Part shown: positions 27,188 to 34,848 of the stretch, piece by piece | Numbering within the stretch: the stretch's first letter is position 1 | Layout of the letters: each line of letters opens with the position of its first letter | DNA from: Pectobacterium sp. CFBP8739 | GTDB lineage: Bacteria; Pseudomonadota; Gammaproteobacteria; Enterobacterales; Enterobacteriaceae | Direction: 5' to 3' | Length of the DNA: 64,000 nucleotides | Assembly: GCF_013449375.1 (NCBI RefSeq) | Contig: NZ_JACDRR010000011.1 | Coordinates: 1-64,000, forward strand | Notes under the pieces: model-generated | Told to the model about the DNA's origin: nothing | What the model saw: the letters and a program-made list of their open reading frames with translations, nothing else | Database searches by the model: none | Program-made: the position numbers and the translations under genes

Positions 27188-27618
27188 GTGTGGATGATTT
27201 GCATGTTGATCCTAAAAGCCTCTATGGACGGAAACTGAATTGCAATATACATCGCATCCAACATTACTGTCGGGCATCACGTTGGGTTGAGGATAATATT
27301 CGCATTCTTTGTCTGGTACTCACTGTCCTGTTTAACACCTTCTTTCTATTTCTCAATAATGGATTCTTAAGAATCCATTATTCATGCTCCTCTCGCCCTA
27401 GCCGGGTATCCTGTATGCATGCCTTGTGACAGGATATGTCCACGCTCTGTTTTCTTTTTAAGCAACCCTTGTCAATTCCATTATTTTCAGCATGTTACCA
27501 GCAGAAAAATATTGCATTTTTCTTGCCAGCCCTCACTTTCGTTGGACATAACCTGTCCGGTCCATCCTGCATAATAACTGTATGAGTTATCTGGCTATTT
27601 TTTGTTTAAGGAGGGCAT
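27188..27618. other. Intergenic region with long perfect palindrome
   Basis: 431 bp between the GTPase gene and the WYL regulator. It contains the 28-bp perfect palindrome at 27355-27382 and, towards its right end, the ribosome-binding site of the WYL gene (AAGGAGG). An open frame at 27169-27429 overlaps the GTPase end and has no support as a gene. Confidence 0.5.
27355..27382. repeat. 28-bp perfect palindrome
   Basis: The 14-base arm AATAATGGATTCTT (27355-27368) is followed directly by its exact reverse complement. There is no T-run beyond the palindrome itself, so it is a weak terminator. It could be a dimeric-protein binding site or a cruciform. It lies 168 bp after the GTPase stop and 236 bp before the WYL-regulator start. 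Confidence 0.7.
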
Positions 27619-28347
27619 ATGTGCACCAGGGAGCCTGCGCAGCGACACGACAGATTAGCGCTCAGGCTGTCGGTCATTATCAGTCGACTTCTTGCTGGTG
27701 AATCTCTTTCACTAAAAGCACTGTCGGATGAATTTGGTGTTTCTGAACGCACCCTTCGTCGGGATTTCCATCAGCGTCTACTGCATCTTGATATCATCAG
27801 TGATAACGGAGTATGGCGTCTGAACCAGAATCCGCAGCGCGATCACATTCCCGGAGCACTGGCGTTTGCTCGCAACACCGGGATAGCCCATCTCATTCCC
27901 TCACAAAGCCGTCAGCTCATGCAACTGCTGATGGATGAAAACGGTACTTCTCCGTGTCTAATAGGTCATGCACAGCAGCCAACCAGTGTGCTACCGGACT
28001 GCTTCCTGCGGCTTGCAGAAGCTATTTACCATCACCGGACAGTCAGCTTACTGGTAAAGGGTACTCGCCATGATGACCTGGAGCCTTATCGGTTGATTTA
28101 CCCGTATCCACACTGGTATCTGGTCACTAGCCAGTATGGTGCGATAAGGGTATTCAGACTAGAGGATGTCAGTTCCGTCTCTCTATCGGAGCAACATTTT
28201 AGCCGACGTAGTGAGATTGGCGCACTGATTACGGATGAGGATTTTATTAACGCACTTCCGCATTTTCACTTTATCAGCAACGTCATTCACACCTTCCGAG
28301 AATACCACCCTGCTGCTCAATCCAAACTAAAAGGAGTCAAAACATGA
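27619..28347 (+). CDS. WYL-domain transcriptional regulator (YafY-like)
   Basis: 242 residues: an N-terminal DeoR/HTH_11-type winged helix (LKALSDEFGVSERTLRRDF, about 35-55) and a C-terminal WYL-type ligand-binding domain (about 130-205; IYPYPHWYLVTSQYGAIRVFRL). WYL regulators of defence and prophage islands sense nucleotides or DNA damage products and often repress adjacent genes. AAGGAGG precedes the ATG. Its stop overlaps the next ATG (ATGA), so it heads an operon of small envelope-protein genes. The ligand is unknown. Confidence 0.85.
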   Translation: MCTREPAQRHDRLALRLSVIISRLLAGESLSLKALSDEFGVSERTLRRDFHQRLLHLDIISDNGVWRLNQNPQRDHIPGALAFARNTGIAHLIPSQSRQLMQLLMDENGTSPCLIGHAQQPTSVLPDCFLRLAEAIYHHRTVSLLVKGTRHDDLEPYRLIYPYPHWYLVTSQYGAIRVFRLEDVSSVSLSEQHFSRRSEIGALITDEDFINALPHFHFISNVIHTFREYHPAAQSKLKGVKT

Positions 28348-28847
28348 AACACATAACAGGTCTGCTGCTCTGTTGTTGTCTGACGCTGTCATCATTGCCA
28401 GCAGCATATGCCAGCACACCCGAAGCACTCATACAGGCACATCTACAGCGTTGCGCCAAACCCGTTTTTTATGCGCAGACAGCAAACCACAAAAAAGAGG
28501 TGGAGATTTGCATCATCACGCCGTCGGTATCGTATTCGTTCAGTGTGATCGGTGCAGAGCATAAGGAAATGGATATTACCGTTCCGGCGAACAGTACCAC
28601 TTATGCATACCAAAACAATCAGGTTATCAGTATTCAGGAGTTCACCGTTCACAACGGTGACACGTATTACCAGATTACGACGGGAACAAACGATGAAGGT
28701 AAGCCGCTCACTTTTCTTAATGTCTTTAAAGGCTCGCCGGAAACCGGCAAGCGTCTGGCGGAAATAAAGCTTGATCCGGACACGGTGGTGAACAACATCA
28801 GTCATGCACTTTCTGAAGAAGGCATCCCTGAATCGGACAATCTTTAA
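28344..28847 (+). CDS. Secreted/periplasmic hypothetical protein
   Basis: 167 residues starting with a typical Sec signal peptide (MKHITGLLLCCCLTLSSLPAAYA, cleavage near AYA-ST). The mature part has two Cys and a strand-rich composition; I do not recognise a family. It is translationally coupled to the WYL regulator by an ATGA overlap and to the next gene by close spacing. Its placement suggests a periplasmic component controlled by that regulator. Confidence 0.7.
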   Translation: MKHITGLLLCCCLTLSSLPAAYASTPEALIQAHLQRCAKPVFYAQTANHKKEVEICIITPSVSYSFSVIGAEHKEMDITVPANSTTYAYQNNQVISIQEFTVHNGDTYYQITTGTNDEGKPLTFLNVFKGSPETGKRLAEIKLDPDTVVNNISHALSEEGIPESDNL

Positions 28848-28870
28848 TGGTCTTACAGCAAGGAAAAGCA

Positions 28871-29158
28871 ATGCCAGATATGCAATTAATCACAAAAATT
28901 ACCATCCGCTTACTCTTTCTGCTCAGCACTATCTTGTCAGTTGCAGCCCTGAGCGGCTGTGGTGACAAAAATGAACGTGAGTTTATCCGGGGCTGTAAAT
29001 CGGGAGGCGGTACTACCGCCATTTGTGGATGCATTTGGGATGAACTTAAAACGAAATATACGCATGGGGAGCTTGAAAAAATGAATCAGCAGTACGGTTA
29101 TGCACCTCCACGCTTTATGGAAAATATGCTGAGCGCAGCGCAGCAGTGCCGTAAATAA
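28871..29158 (+). CDS. Small putative lipoprotein
   Basis: About 95 residues. The N-terminal hydrophobic segment ends in a lipobox, LSGC (near residue 28), predicting an outer- or inner-membrane lipoprotein. The mature part is short with four more Cys (RGCKSGG, ICGCIW, QQCRK). The ATG at 28871 has AAGGAAA upstream; an ATG at 28847 that overlaps the previous stop (TAATG) is possible too. I do not recognise a family. It is third in the WYL-headed operon. Confidence 0.65.
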   Translation: MPDMQLITKITIRLLFLLSTILSVAALSGCGDKNEREFIRGCKSGGGTTAICGCIWDELKTKYTHGELEKMNQQYGYAPPRFMENMLSAAQQCRK

Positions 29159-29170
29159 GGACAGAAGAAA

Positions 29171-29482
29171 ATGGCTCTTATTATTAAATATTTCGCGATT
29201 GCATTCGTTATCGCGCTTGTGATTGTCCTGTTTAACGTTTTTGGTAATACCGGCGAGATACGAAGTTTCGGTCAGGGTATGGGCTACTTGTTTTGGATGG
29301 CGCTGGGGCCCGGTACCGGGATGACCATCGGCGCTAGTCTGCGCCTTTGGCTGATGCCGGATAGTATTTATACCACCGGAGGTATGGGAGGGTTGATGAA
29401 AGCCAGGCTGTTCTGGCTTGTGGGACCCCAGTGTATCGGTTGGGTTGCGGGCCTGATGATTGTCGGCAAACAACTGATGTAA
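29171..29482 (+). CDS. Small inner-membrane protein
   Basis: 103 residues with three hydrophobic segments (about 5-24, 37-57 and 80-100), so probably an integral inner-membrane protein. It follows the lipoprotein gene by 12 bp, with AAGGA before the ATG. No family recognised. It belongs to the same WYL-headed run of envelope genes. Confidence 0.65.
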   Translation: MALIIKYFAIAFVIALVIVLFNVFGNTGEIRSFGQGMGYLFWMALGPGTGMTIGASLRLWLMPDSIYTTGGMGGLMKARLFWLVGPQCIGWVAGLMIVGKQLM

Positions 29483-29642
29483 TGCATGGTAATTATCCAC
29501 TTAAAATGGATGAGTTGGCCTCTCAACTGGTTTTCTATACGCCAGGCAGCACACTCAGTGAGGAATCTGGTGTGTAAAAAATCTCGCCATTACCATATAA
29601 GAATAAATGATTCATGTGAATCTTCGAAAAGGAATAACAGTC

Positions 29643-29996
29643 ATGTTTAAATACGTATTTGCCGCTGCGCTGCTTATCAGCAGCTTCACTACCCTCGCTA
29701 ACGCAGTCCCACTATCCGTTAGCTCTCAGGGAACTTATCTCATCAATAACCCCAATCTTCCCGTCTGGCAGTTGACGCTGACCAGCCTAGAAAATGACAT
29801 CACCATTCAGTCGCTTACATTAAACCGGGGTAACTGTTTGATATCCATAACAGGTCGGGGAAAAAATATGAACAAACGCCTGGGATATGGACAGACATTT
29901 TCCTTCACAACGCCCAGCAACAGCGGCTTCACAAAGTGCCGACCATTGGAGTTAACGGTGCAGACCAGTCAAGGCCCTTTTACCTTTAACTGGTAG
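29643..29996 (+). CDS. Small secreted hypothetical protein
   Basis: About 117 residues with a clear signal peptide (MFKYVFAAALLISSFTTLANA) and a strand-rich mature domain with two Cys that may form a disulfide. The ATG at 29643 has AAAGGAA upstream; the longer in-frame start at 29607 would bury the signal peptide. It lies 160 bp after the membrane-protein gene, so it may have its own promoter. No family recognised. Confidence 0.65.
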   Translation: MFKYVFAAALLISSFTTLANAVPLSVSSQGTYLINNPNLPVWQLTLTSLENDITIQSLTLNRGNCLISITGRGKNMNKRLGYGQTFSFTTPSNSGFTKCRPLELTVQTSQGPFTFNW

Positions 29997-30254
29997 TGAT
30001 TAAGAGAGACTATCGTAGCTTCGGACAGAGCAATAGTCGGATTATCCTGTGCCTCCACCACCTTATATCTCTTCGCTCATTAGCAAACGATGGCCGTATA
30101 ATCTTCGGGAGTTGCGGCCAGATTATTAAAGGTCATGATGACCTACCATTTAACCGAAAACTGTGGATATTGGCCAAAAATATGCTGGTTCTGGCATTCT
30201 AGTTTTACTCGCACTGATCTATTTCCCCTTATTACTTCACTTCAAGGAATCACC

Positions 30255-30728
30255 ATGTCATGTAATTCATTGGCAGGCAGCGTTGCGTCCAGAGAGCAGC
30301 GCATTATCCAGATGGCGCTGTGCCTGCTGGAAAAACGCGTGCGTAAAAATACACGCCAGTTCAAAACCTCGGAGGACGCCAAAAGTTGGTTGATGCTGGA
30401 GCTCAGCAGCCTGGAGCGAGAGGTCTTTATGGTGCTGTATTTGGATAACCAGCATCGGCTGATAGAAAAGGAAGTCATCGCGTTGGGCGGCATCAACAGC
30501 ACCGAAGTCCATCCGCGCGAAATTCTTAAATCGGCACTGCGTCACAACGCCGCCGCCGTGATACTGGCGCATAACCATCCCTCCGGCTGGGCCGAACCCA
30601 GTCAGGCTGACCGTCATATCACCGACAAGCTGAAGGAATCACTGTCACAACTCGACGTCAGAGTCCTCGATCATCTGGTTGTCGGCGGCGCTGAGGTGGT
30701 GTCATTCGCTGAACGTGGCTGGCTATGA
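30255..30728 (+). CDS. RadC/YeeS-type JAB domain protein
   Basis: 157 residues of the short RadC form found in CP4-44-like islands (YeeS). The JAMM metalloprotease-like motif is present: a Glu near residue 50 and HNHPSG near residue 110, followed by SQAD. The ATG at 30255 (MSCNSLAG) follows CAAGGAAT; an upstream in-frame start has an implausible N-terminus. The neighbours are the CbeA/CbtA pair, the standard order yeeS-yeeU-yeeV. The role of RadC proteins in DNA repair is doubtful, and their function on islands is unknown. Confidence 0.88.
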   Translation: MSCNSLAGSVASREQRIIQMALCLLEKRVRKNTRQFKTSEDAKSWLMLELSSLEREVFMVLYLDNQHRLIEKEVIALGGINSTEVHPREILKSALRHNAAAVILAHNHPSGWAEPSQADRHITDKLKESLSQLDVRVLDHLVVGGAEVVSFAERGWL

Positions 30729-30767
30729 TGAGCACGCTTACCATCGCACTCTTATAAGGAAAACATC

Positions 30768-31103
30768 ATGTCATCATCGGATACCCCGGAATGGGGATTA
30801 AAACGTGCCATTACTCCGCGATTCGGAGCCAGACTGGTTCAGGAAGGTAACCGTCTGCACTATCTGGCAGACCGGGCCAGTTTTATCGGTATGTTCAGCA
30901 AAACAGAAGCCCAAAGTCTGGAGCGTTGCTTCCCTGAGCTGATTAAGCAGTTGGAGCAGAAACTACGAATGAGAGAACTGAACCCCTGTCAGCAAGGCTG
31001 CATCGTGCTGCATTGCAACGAATGGACCTGTGAAGCCGATACGCTGGGCAGTTTTGGCTACGTGTATATTGCTATTTATCCCTCTTCAGCGGCAACACAA
31101 TAA
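30768..31103 (+). CDS. cbeA: CbeA/YeeU-type antitoxin
   Basis: 111-residue antitoxin of the type IV CbtA/CbeA system. In E. coli CbeA stabilises MreB and FtsZ filaments and so opposes CbtA without binding it. The sequence begins PEWGLKRAITPRFGARLVQEG, typical of YeeU, and ends GYVYIAIYP. It lies directly upstream of the toxin gene (70 bp) and downstream of the RadC-like gene, with AAGGA before the ATG. Confidence 0.9.
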   Translation: MSSSDTPEWGLKRAITPRFGARLVQEGNRLHYLADRASFIGMFSKTEAQSLERCFPELIKQLEQKLRMRELNPCQQGCIVLHCNEWTCEADTLGSFGYVYIAIYPSSAATQ

Positions 31104-31173
31104 CCCGCAACTTCTTTCCCCATCCTGAGCATTTTCCTGATTTTATCGACTTAACCTGTAGAGAGTATTCCCC

Positions 31174-31494
31174 ATGCAAACATCACCTGCAATCCCGCCA
31201 CGGGAGGATAACCCCTGTCCGTCACCTATAACCGTCTGGCAACAACTACTGGCCTACCTGCTGGAAAAGCACTACGGCCTCACGCTGAACGATACGCCGT
31301 TCTGTGAGGAACATGTGATTCAGGAGCATATTGATGCTGGCGTCACGTTGGTCAATGCCGTGAATTTTCTGGTGGAAAAATACGAACTGGTGCGTATCGA
31401 TCGCGACGGTTTTAACTGGCAGGAGCAATCGCCGTTTCTCACTGCCGTTGATGTTCTCCGTGCCAGACGTGCTACCGGCTTGCTCAAAGCATAA
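31174..31494 (+). CDS. cbtA: CbtA/YeeV-type toxin, short C-terminus
   Basis: 106-residue cytoskeleton-targeting toxin that in E. coli binds FtsZ and MreB and blocks division and elongation. Family motifs include [19 protein letters not shown] and LRARRATGL. It stops shortly after RRATGL, whereas E. coli YeeV continues about 20 residues (around 124 in total), so the C-terminal tail is missing. Several island homologues are also short, so activity cannot be judged. A perfect terminator hairpin follows (31558-31593). Confidence 0.88.
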   Translation: MQTSPAIPPREDNPCPSPITVWQQLLAYLLEKHYGLTLNDTPFCEEHVIQEHIDAGVTLVNAVNFLVEKYELVRIDRDGFNWQEQSPFLTAVDVLRARRATGLLKA

Positions 31495-31557
31495 AGACTG
31501 CGAGCCGCTTTCCAGTAATACCAGACCAAATCTATTTATCCTTCTCCACGATGCATA

Positions 31558-31593
31558 ATGCGCCAGCCCTTACCGGCTGGCGCATTTGCTTTT
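31558..31593 (+). terminator. Rho-independent terminator after cbtA
   Basis: A perfect 11-bp stem, ATGCGCCAGCC (31558-31568) with GGCTGGCGCAT (31575-31585) around a CTTACC loop, is followed by TTGCTTTT. Because the ATG at 31558 lies inside this stem, the DUF4942 gene more likely starts at 31594. Confidence 0.8.
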
Positions 31594-32445
31594 ATGTATG
31601 GACCGCAAACTATGCAAATTGAACCCGAGGTTTTAACCGAACACACTGAGCTGATTTGCTCGACCAACATTGAGCGTATTGTTACCGGACGTGATGCCGC
31701 GCTGCAACAGATAGAGCAACTCCTCAATCAACTACAATCTATTTCAACGCTAACGGCGACTATCGGCGGCGGCACCGCTGAAGACTGGGCGTTAAAGCAG
31801 GGGCATCGCTACGATTGCTGGCTAACAGAAGCATCCAACAAGGCGATGCCCGCCATCACCCGCACACTGGATCGCAATATCTGGCGCGACCTGATGCTGA
31901 AATCTGGCATGTTGTCGCTGATGGATGCCGAAGCGCGTAGTCAGTGGCACAAGAATCTGGATGAGGGGGAGCTACCGGCCATCAGCGAAGCCAATATCCT
32001 CAGCACCTTTGAGCAACTTCATCAGAGTAAGCAGGAGGTATTTGAGCGAGGTGTGATTAACGTATTCAAAGGGCTATCGTGGGATTACAAGACCAATCAC
32101 CCTTGCTACTTTGGCAAGAAAATCATCATCAGCAATCTGGTGACCTACAACCGTTGGGGCTTTGGCCTGAACTGGGGCTGGCGACGCGATCAACTGGCCG
32201 ATCTAGAGCGTATGCTGTATCTGCTGGATGGCAAACCGATCCCCGACAACCGAGGCGATGTCACCATCCGGCTGATGGACCATATCCGCGATAATCCTCA
32301 CAAGCAGGAATACGAGGATGAGTTCTTCAGTGTGCGTTACTTTCAGAAAGGCACGGGGCATCTCACCTTTAAACGTTCCGACCTGATCGATCAGATGAAC
32401 GATATTATCGCCAAATATTATCCTGGGATGCTGGCGGCGAGGTAA
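31594..32445 (+). CDS. DUF4942 domain protein
   Basis: About 283 residues, the usual size of DUF4942 proteins that follow the yeeU-yeeV pair in enterobacterial islands. Recognisable stretches are SWDYKTNHPCYFGKKIII and GWRRDQLADLERML, with a C-terminal FKRSDLIDQMN segment. The ATG at 31594 (MYGPQT) or 31612 is preferred over 31558, which falls in the terminator. Some DUF4942 proteins are described as methyltransferase-associated, but this short form shows no SAM motif. Function unknown. Confidence 0.8.
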   Translation: MYGPQTMQIEPEVLTEHTELICSTNIERIVTGRDAALQQIEQLLNQLQSISTLTATIGGGTAEDWALKQGHRYDCWLTEASNKAMPAITRTLDRNIWRDLMLKSGMLSLMDAEARSQWHKNLDEGELPAISEANILSTFEQLHQSKQEVFERGVINVFKGLSWDYKTNHPCYFGKKIIISNLVTYNRWGFGLNWGWRRDQLADLERMLYLLDGKPIPDNRGDVTIRLMDHIRDNPHKQEYEDEFFSVRYFQKGTGHLTFKRSDLIDQMNDIIAKYYPGMLAAR

Positions 32446-32538
32446 TTAAGCAATCATGTTATGCAGGTATATCCCATTGACATATCCCATAAATATTCTA
32501 TGCTATCGATAGCACGAAATTTCTCCAAGGAGACTGCC

Positions 32539-32769
32539 ATGGAAAAAACCACAGTATTTAAAAGCAATCGCAGTCAGGCGGTACGACTCCCTAAAGCCGT
32601 TGCACTGCCGGATGATGTTAAGCAGGTTGATATCGTCGCGATTGGTCGCACTCGTATCATTACTCCGGCAGGCGAAAGCTGGGACAGTTGGTTCGAAGAA
32701 GAAGGGGTAACGCCTGACTTTATGATCACTAGAGAGCAACCTGATGATCAGGTCAGGGAAGATTTCTGA
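32539..32769 (+). CDS. vapB: VapB antitoxin
   Basis: 76-residue antitoxin with the AbrB/MraZ/SpoVT-like DNA-binding fold at the N-terminus (KSNRSQAVRLPKAVALP) and an acidic tail that should wrap the VapC active site (WFEEEGVTPDF). AAGGAG lies just before ATG 32539. The stop codon overlaps the vapC ATG (TGATG), so the pair is coupled and presumably autoregulated by the VapBC complex binding its own promoter. Confidence 0.92.
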   Translation: MEKTTVFKSNRSQAVRLPKAVALPDDVKQVDIVAIGRTRIITPAGESWDSWFEEEGVTPDFMITREQPDDQVREDF

Positions 32770-33173
32770 TGCTTAAATATCTGCTCGATACCAATATCTG
32801 TATTTACACCATCAAGAACAAGCCGCAGGAAGTCAGGGACGCTTTCTATCGTCATTACGGGCAGTTTGCTATCAGTTCTATCACGCTGATGGAACTGATC
32901 TATGGTGCGGAGAAATCGGTAAATCCAGAAAAGAATCTTGCCGTGATTGAAGGATTTTCTGCGCGTCTGGAAGTGCAAACTTATGGTTTTGACGCTGCCG
33001 TACATACCGGTCAAATTCGGGCGGAACTGGCAAGACAAGGAACACCCATCGGCCCGTATGATGCCATGTTAGCAGGTCATGCGCGGTCAGCAGGTTTGAT
33101 ACTAGTCACGAACAACGTGCGTGAATTTGAGCGTGTGCCAGGATTGCGCGTAGAAAACTGGGTCGGTAGATAG
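32769..33173 (+). CDS. vapC: VapC toxin, PIN-domain ribonuclease
   Basis: 134-residue PIN-domain toxin; enterobacterial VapC enzymes of this kind cut initiator tRNA. The acidic catalytic residues are visible: LLDTNICIY (Asp7), LMELIYGAEKS (Glu near 43) and IGPYDAMLAGHA (Asp near 98), then TNNVREF. It lies 180 bp from the island right end, where a toxin-antitoxin pair would select against loss of the island. Confidence 0.93.
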   Translation: MLKYLLDTNICIYTIKNKPQEVRDAFYRHYGQFAISSITLMELIYGAEKSVNPEKNLAVIEGFSARLEVQTYGFDAAVHTGQIRAELARQGTPIGPYDAMLAGHARSAGLILVTNNVREFERVPGLRVENWVGR

Positions 33174-33278
33174 GCTGACAATAGCCCGTCTTTATAATAT
33201 GCTGTCGCAGTTCAACAACTGGCGTCACTGCTAAGAATCGTAGCGAACGGCAGGGTAGGGAATGAAGCAATGTGGGCT

Positions 33279-33302
33279 GTGGGTACAAATGGGGGTACAT
33301 AC
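33279..33302. repeat. Right-end integrase arm-type repeats
   Basis: GTGGGTACAAAT (33279-33290) and GGGGGTACATAC (33291-33302) repeat the GGGTACA core with the same 12-bp period as the pair at 79-102 beside the first integrase. They lie about 50 bp inside the att-like tRNA end. They resemble the first integrase's sites more than those beside the second (GAGTATAC type). Confidence 0.6.
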
Positions 33303-33352
33303 ACATTATATTTTAAGGTAAATCCTTTAAATATAATGTTGATGGCATGTTT

Positions 33353-33374
33353 TTCAAGTCCCGCCCCGGCACCA
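33353..33374 (+). other. att-like site: 3' end of a tRNA gene
   Basis: TTCAAGTCCCGCC followed by CCGGCACCA reads as a T-loop, T-stem, acceptor arm and CCA tail, closest by eye to a leucine tRNA 3' end. It is one base short of the canonical 16 bases after the T-loop, and the bases upstream do not form the rest of a tRNA. It is therefore a duplicated att site and not a gene. The other copy, with the intact tRNA, should lie about 50-100 bp before position 1. Confidence 0.7.
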
Positions 33375-33384
33375 TTGATAAATC

Positions 33385-33413
33385 AATAGACGTCAACCGA
33401 CGTCTATTTTTTT
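33385..33413 (+). terminator. tRNA-type terminator carried with the att site
   Basis: A perfect stem, AATAGACGTC (33385-33394) with GACGTCTATT (33399-33408) around an AACC loop, is followed by five T. It lies 10 bp after the tRNA CCA end, as expected for a tRNA gene terminator that was duplicated or displaced by integration. The short palindrome ATTGATAAATCAAT precedes it. Confidence 0.8.
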
Positions 33414-33498
33414 GCCTAAAACCCACGGTTTTACTGGCTCCCCCTTCATTCCATACTCTTCCTACGTCAACGCAATTCAGCCTACATCAACTTGCTTG

Positions 33499-33550
33499 TG
33501 AGTATACATCTGAGTATATATGTTGGTTCTATCTTGCTCTGTATACTCAC
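33499..33550. repeat. Arm-type repeats of the second integrase
   Basis: TGAGTATACATC (33499-33510) and TGAGTATATATG (33511-33522) repeat with a 12-bp period, and an inverted copy, CTGTATACTCAC, lies at 33539-33550. Layout and spacing match the repeats before the first integrase, but the core has changed from GGGTACA to GAGTATA, suggesting a different binding specificity. Confidence 0.55.
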
Positions 33551-33576
33551 CGTAAGCACCAATGAGGATATTGATA

Positions 33577-34848
33577 ATGGCTCTGACCGATATCAAAGTG
33601 CGTTCGGCAAAACCAGAAGAAAAAGAGTATTCACTGATTGACGGTGATGGGATGTTTTTGCTGGTTCATCCCAATGGTTCCAAATACTGGCGGCTGCGTT
33701 TTCGTTTTGGTGGCAAGCAACATCTCATGGCATTAGGTGTTTATCCTGAAGTCTCTCTTTCTGAAGCGCGTCAGAAACGGGATGAAGCTCGGAAGCAGGT
33801 CGCTGCGGGCATCGATCCCCGCGAACATAAGAAAGCGGTAAAAGCCAAACAGGAAGAGGATGAAAAGACCTTCGAAGTTGTGGCTCGCGCTTGGCACGCC
33901 GACAATAAGAAATGGTCTGAATCCCATGGCGAACGTATCCTGAAAAGCCTGAGCGACAATATTTTCCCCGCTATTGGCAGCACACATATCGCAGATTTGA
34001 AAACACGCGACTTACTGGCACCGATCAAAAGCGTTGAACGTTCAGGACGTTTAGAAGTGGCTAAGCGTCTAAAACAACGCGTGACCGCCATCATGACTTA
34101 TGCCGTACAAAATGGACTGATTGACTACAATCCGGCGCAGGATATGGCAGGGGCAATTATGCCCGGCAAAGTTGAACATCGCCCGGCATTAGCGCTTGAA
34201 CGCTTGCCTGAACTTCTTGGCCGCATTGACGGTTATAAAGGGCGTGAATTTACCAAATGGGTTATTAACCTCTCCCTACTGATTTTCATTCGTTCCAGCG
34301 AACTCCGTTTTGCCCGCTGGCCGGAAATCGACTTTGAACGCGCTTTGTGGACGATTCCCCCAGAACGTGAACCAATCCCCGGAGTGAAGTTCTCCGAACG
34401 CGGTTCAAAAATGCACACACCACACCTTGTCCCGCTAAGCCGTCAGGCACTGGAGATCCTTCAAAAGATCAGAGAGGTGAGTGGGCATTGTGAACTGGTT
34501 TTCATTGGCGATCATTCGTCACGAAAACCGGTTAGTGAAGGGACGATAAACAAAGCGCTGCAAACTATGGGCTACGACACAAAAACGGAAGTATGTGGAC
34601 ACGGTTTTCGTACCATGGCCTGTAGTTCGCTGATTGAGTCGGGGTTATGGTCTAGGGATGCGGTAGAGAGACAGATGAGCCATCAGGAACGTAACGGTGT
34701 TCGAGCAGCGTACATCCACAAGGCTGAGCATCTGGATGAGCGTCGTTTGATGTTACCCCCCCTCTTATCAGTGTTTTCGATGGGGGTGACAACTATCCTG
34801 ACAGAGGGAGGTAACCGGCGTGTTCATTATTCTTACGCGAGTTGTTGA
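33577..34848 (+). CDS. Second P4-type integrase, C-terminus replaced
   Basis: About 423 residues and highly similar to the integrase at 157-1416 up to RRLML, with the same catalytic Arg, HGFR and RAAYIHK residues. After 34754 the reading frame runs into unrelated sequence (PPLLSVFSMGVTT), so the last ~26 residues of a normal integrase (QWWADFLD tail) are lost and replaced. The catalytic core is intact but the C-terminal helix used for protein contacts is missing, so activity is doubtful. The ATG at 33577 (MALTDIK) follows GAGGA. It overlaps the convergent gene at 34833-35189. It probably marks an older, partly deleted insertion. Confidence 0.85.
   Translation: MALTDIKVRSAKPEEKEYSLIDGDGMFLLVHPNGSKYWRLRFRFGGKQHLMALGVYPEVSLSEARQKRDEARKQVAAGIDPREHKKAVKAKQEEDEKTFEVVARAWHADNKKWSESHGERILKSLSDNIFPAIGSTHIADLKTRDLLAPIKSVERSGRLEVAKRLKQRVTAIMTYAVQNGLIDYNPAQDMAGAIMPGKVEHRPALALERLPELLGRIDGYKGREFTKWVINLSLLIFIRSSELRFARWPEIDFERALWTIPPEREPIPGVKFSERGSKMHTPHLVPLSRQALEILQKIREVSGHCELVFIGDHSSRKPVSEGTINKALQTMGYDTKTEVCGHGFRTMACSSLIESGLWSRDAVERQMSHQERNGVRAAYIHKAEHLDERRLMLPPLLSVFSMGVTTILTEGGNRRVHYSYASC

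Larger units (their letters stand above)
33174..33576. other. Island right end and junction with older insertion
   Basis: About 400 bp without a gene, holding in order the right-end arm repeats, the tRNA 3' end, its terminator, and a segment (33422-33500) that matches positions 1-79 with about six differences. It ends in the arm repeats and ribosome-binding site of the second integrase. This arrangement marks the boundary between two tandem insertions. Confidence 0.75.

Noticed and set aside
27169-27429. 86-residue open frame overlapping the GTPase end
   Set aside because: It overlaps the GTPase 3' end in another frame, contains the palindrome region, and has no ribosome-binding site or family likeness.
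33330-33374. Complete tRNA gene at the att-like site
   Set aside because: Only the T-loop to CCA part is present; the bases upstream cannot fold into anticodon and D arms, and the acceptor side is one base short.
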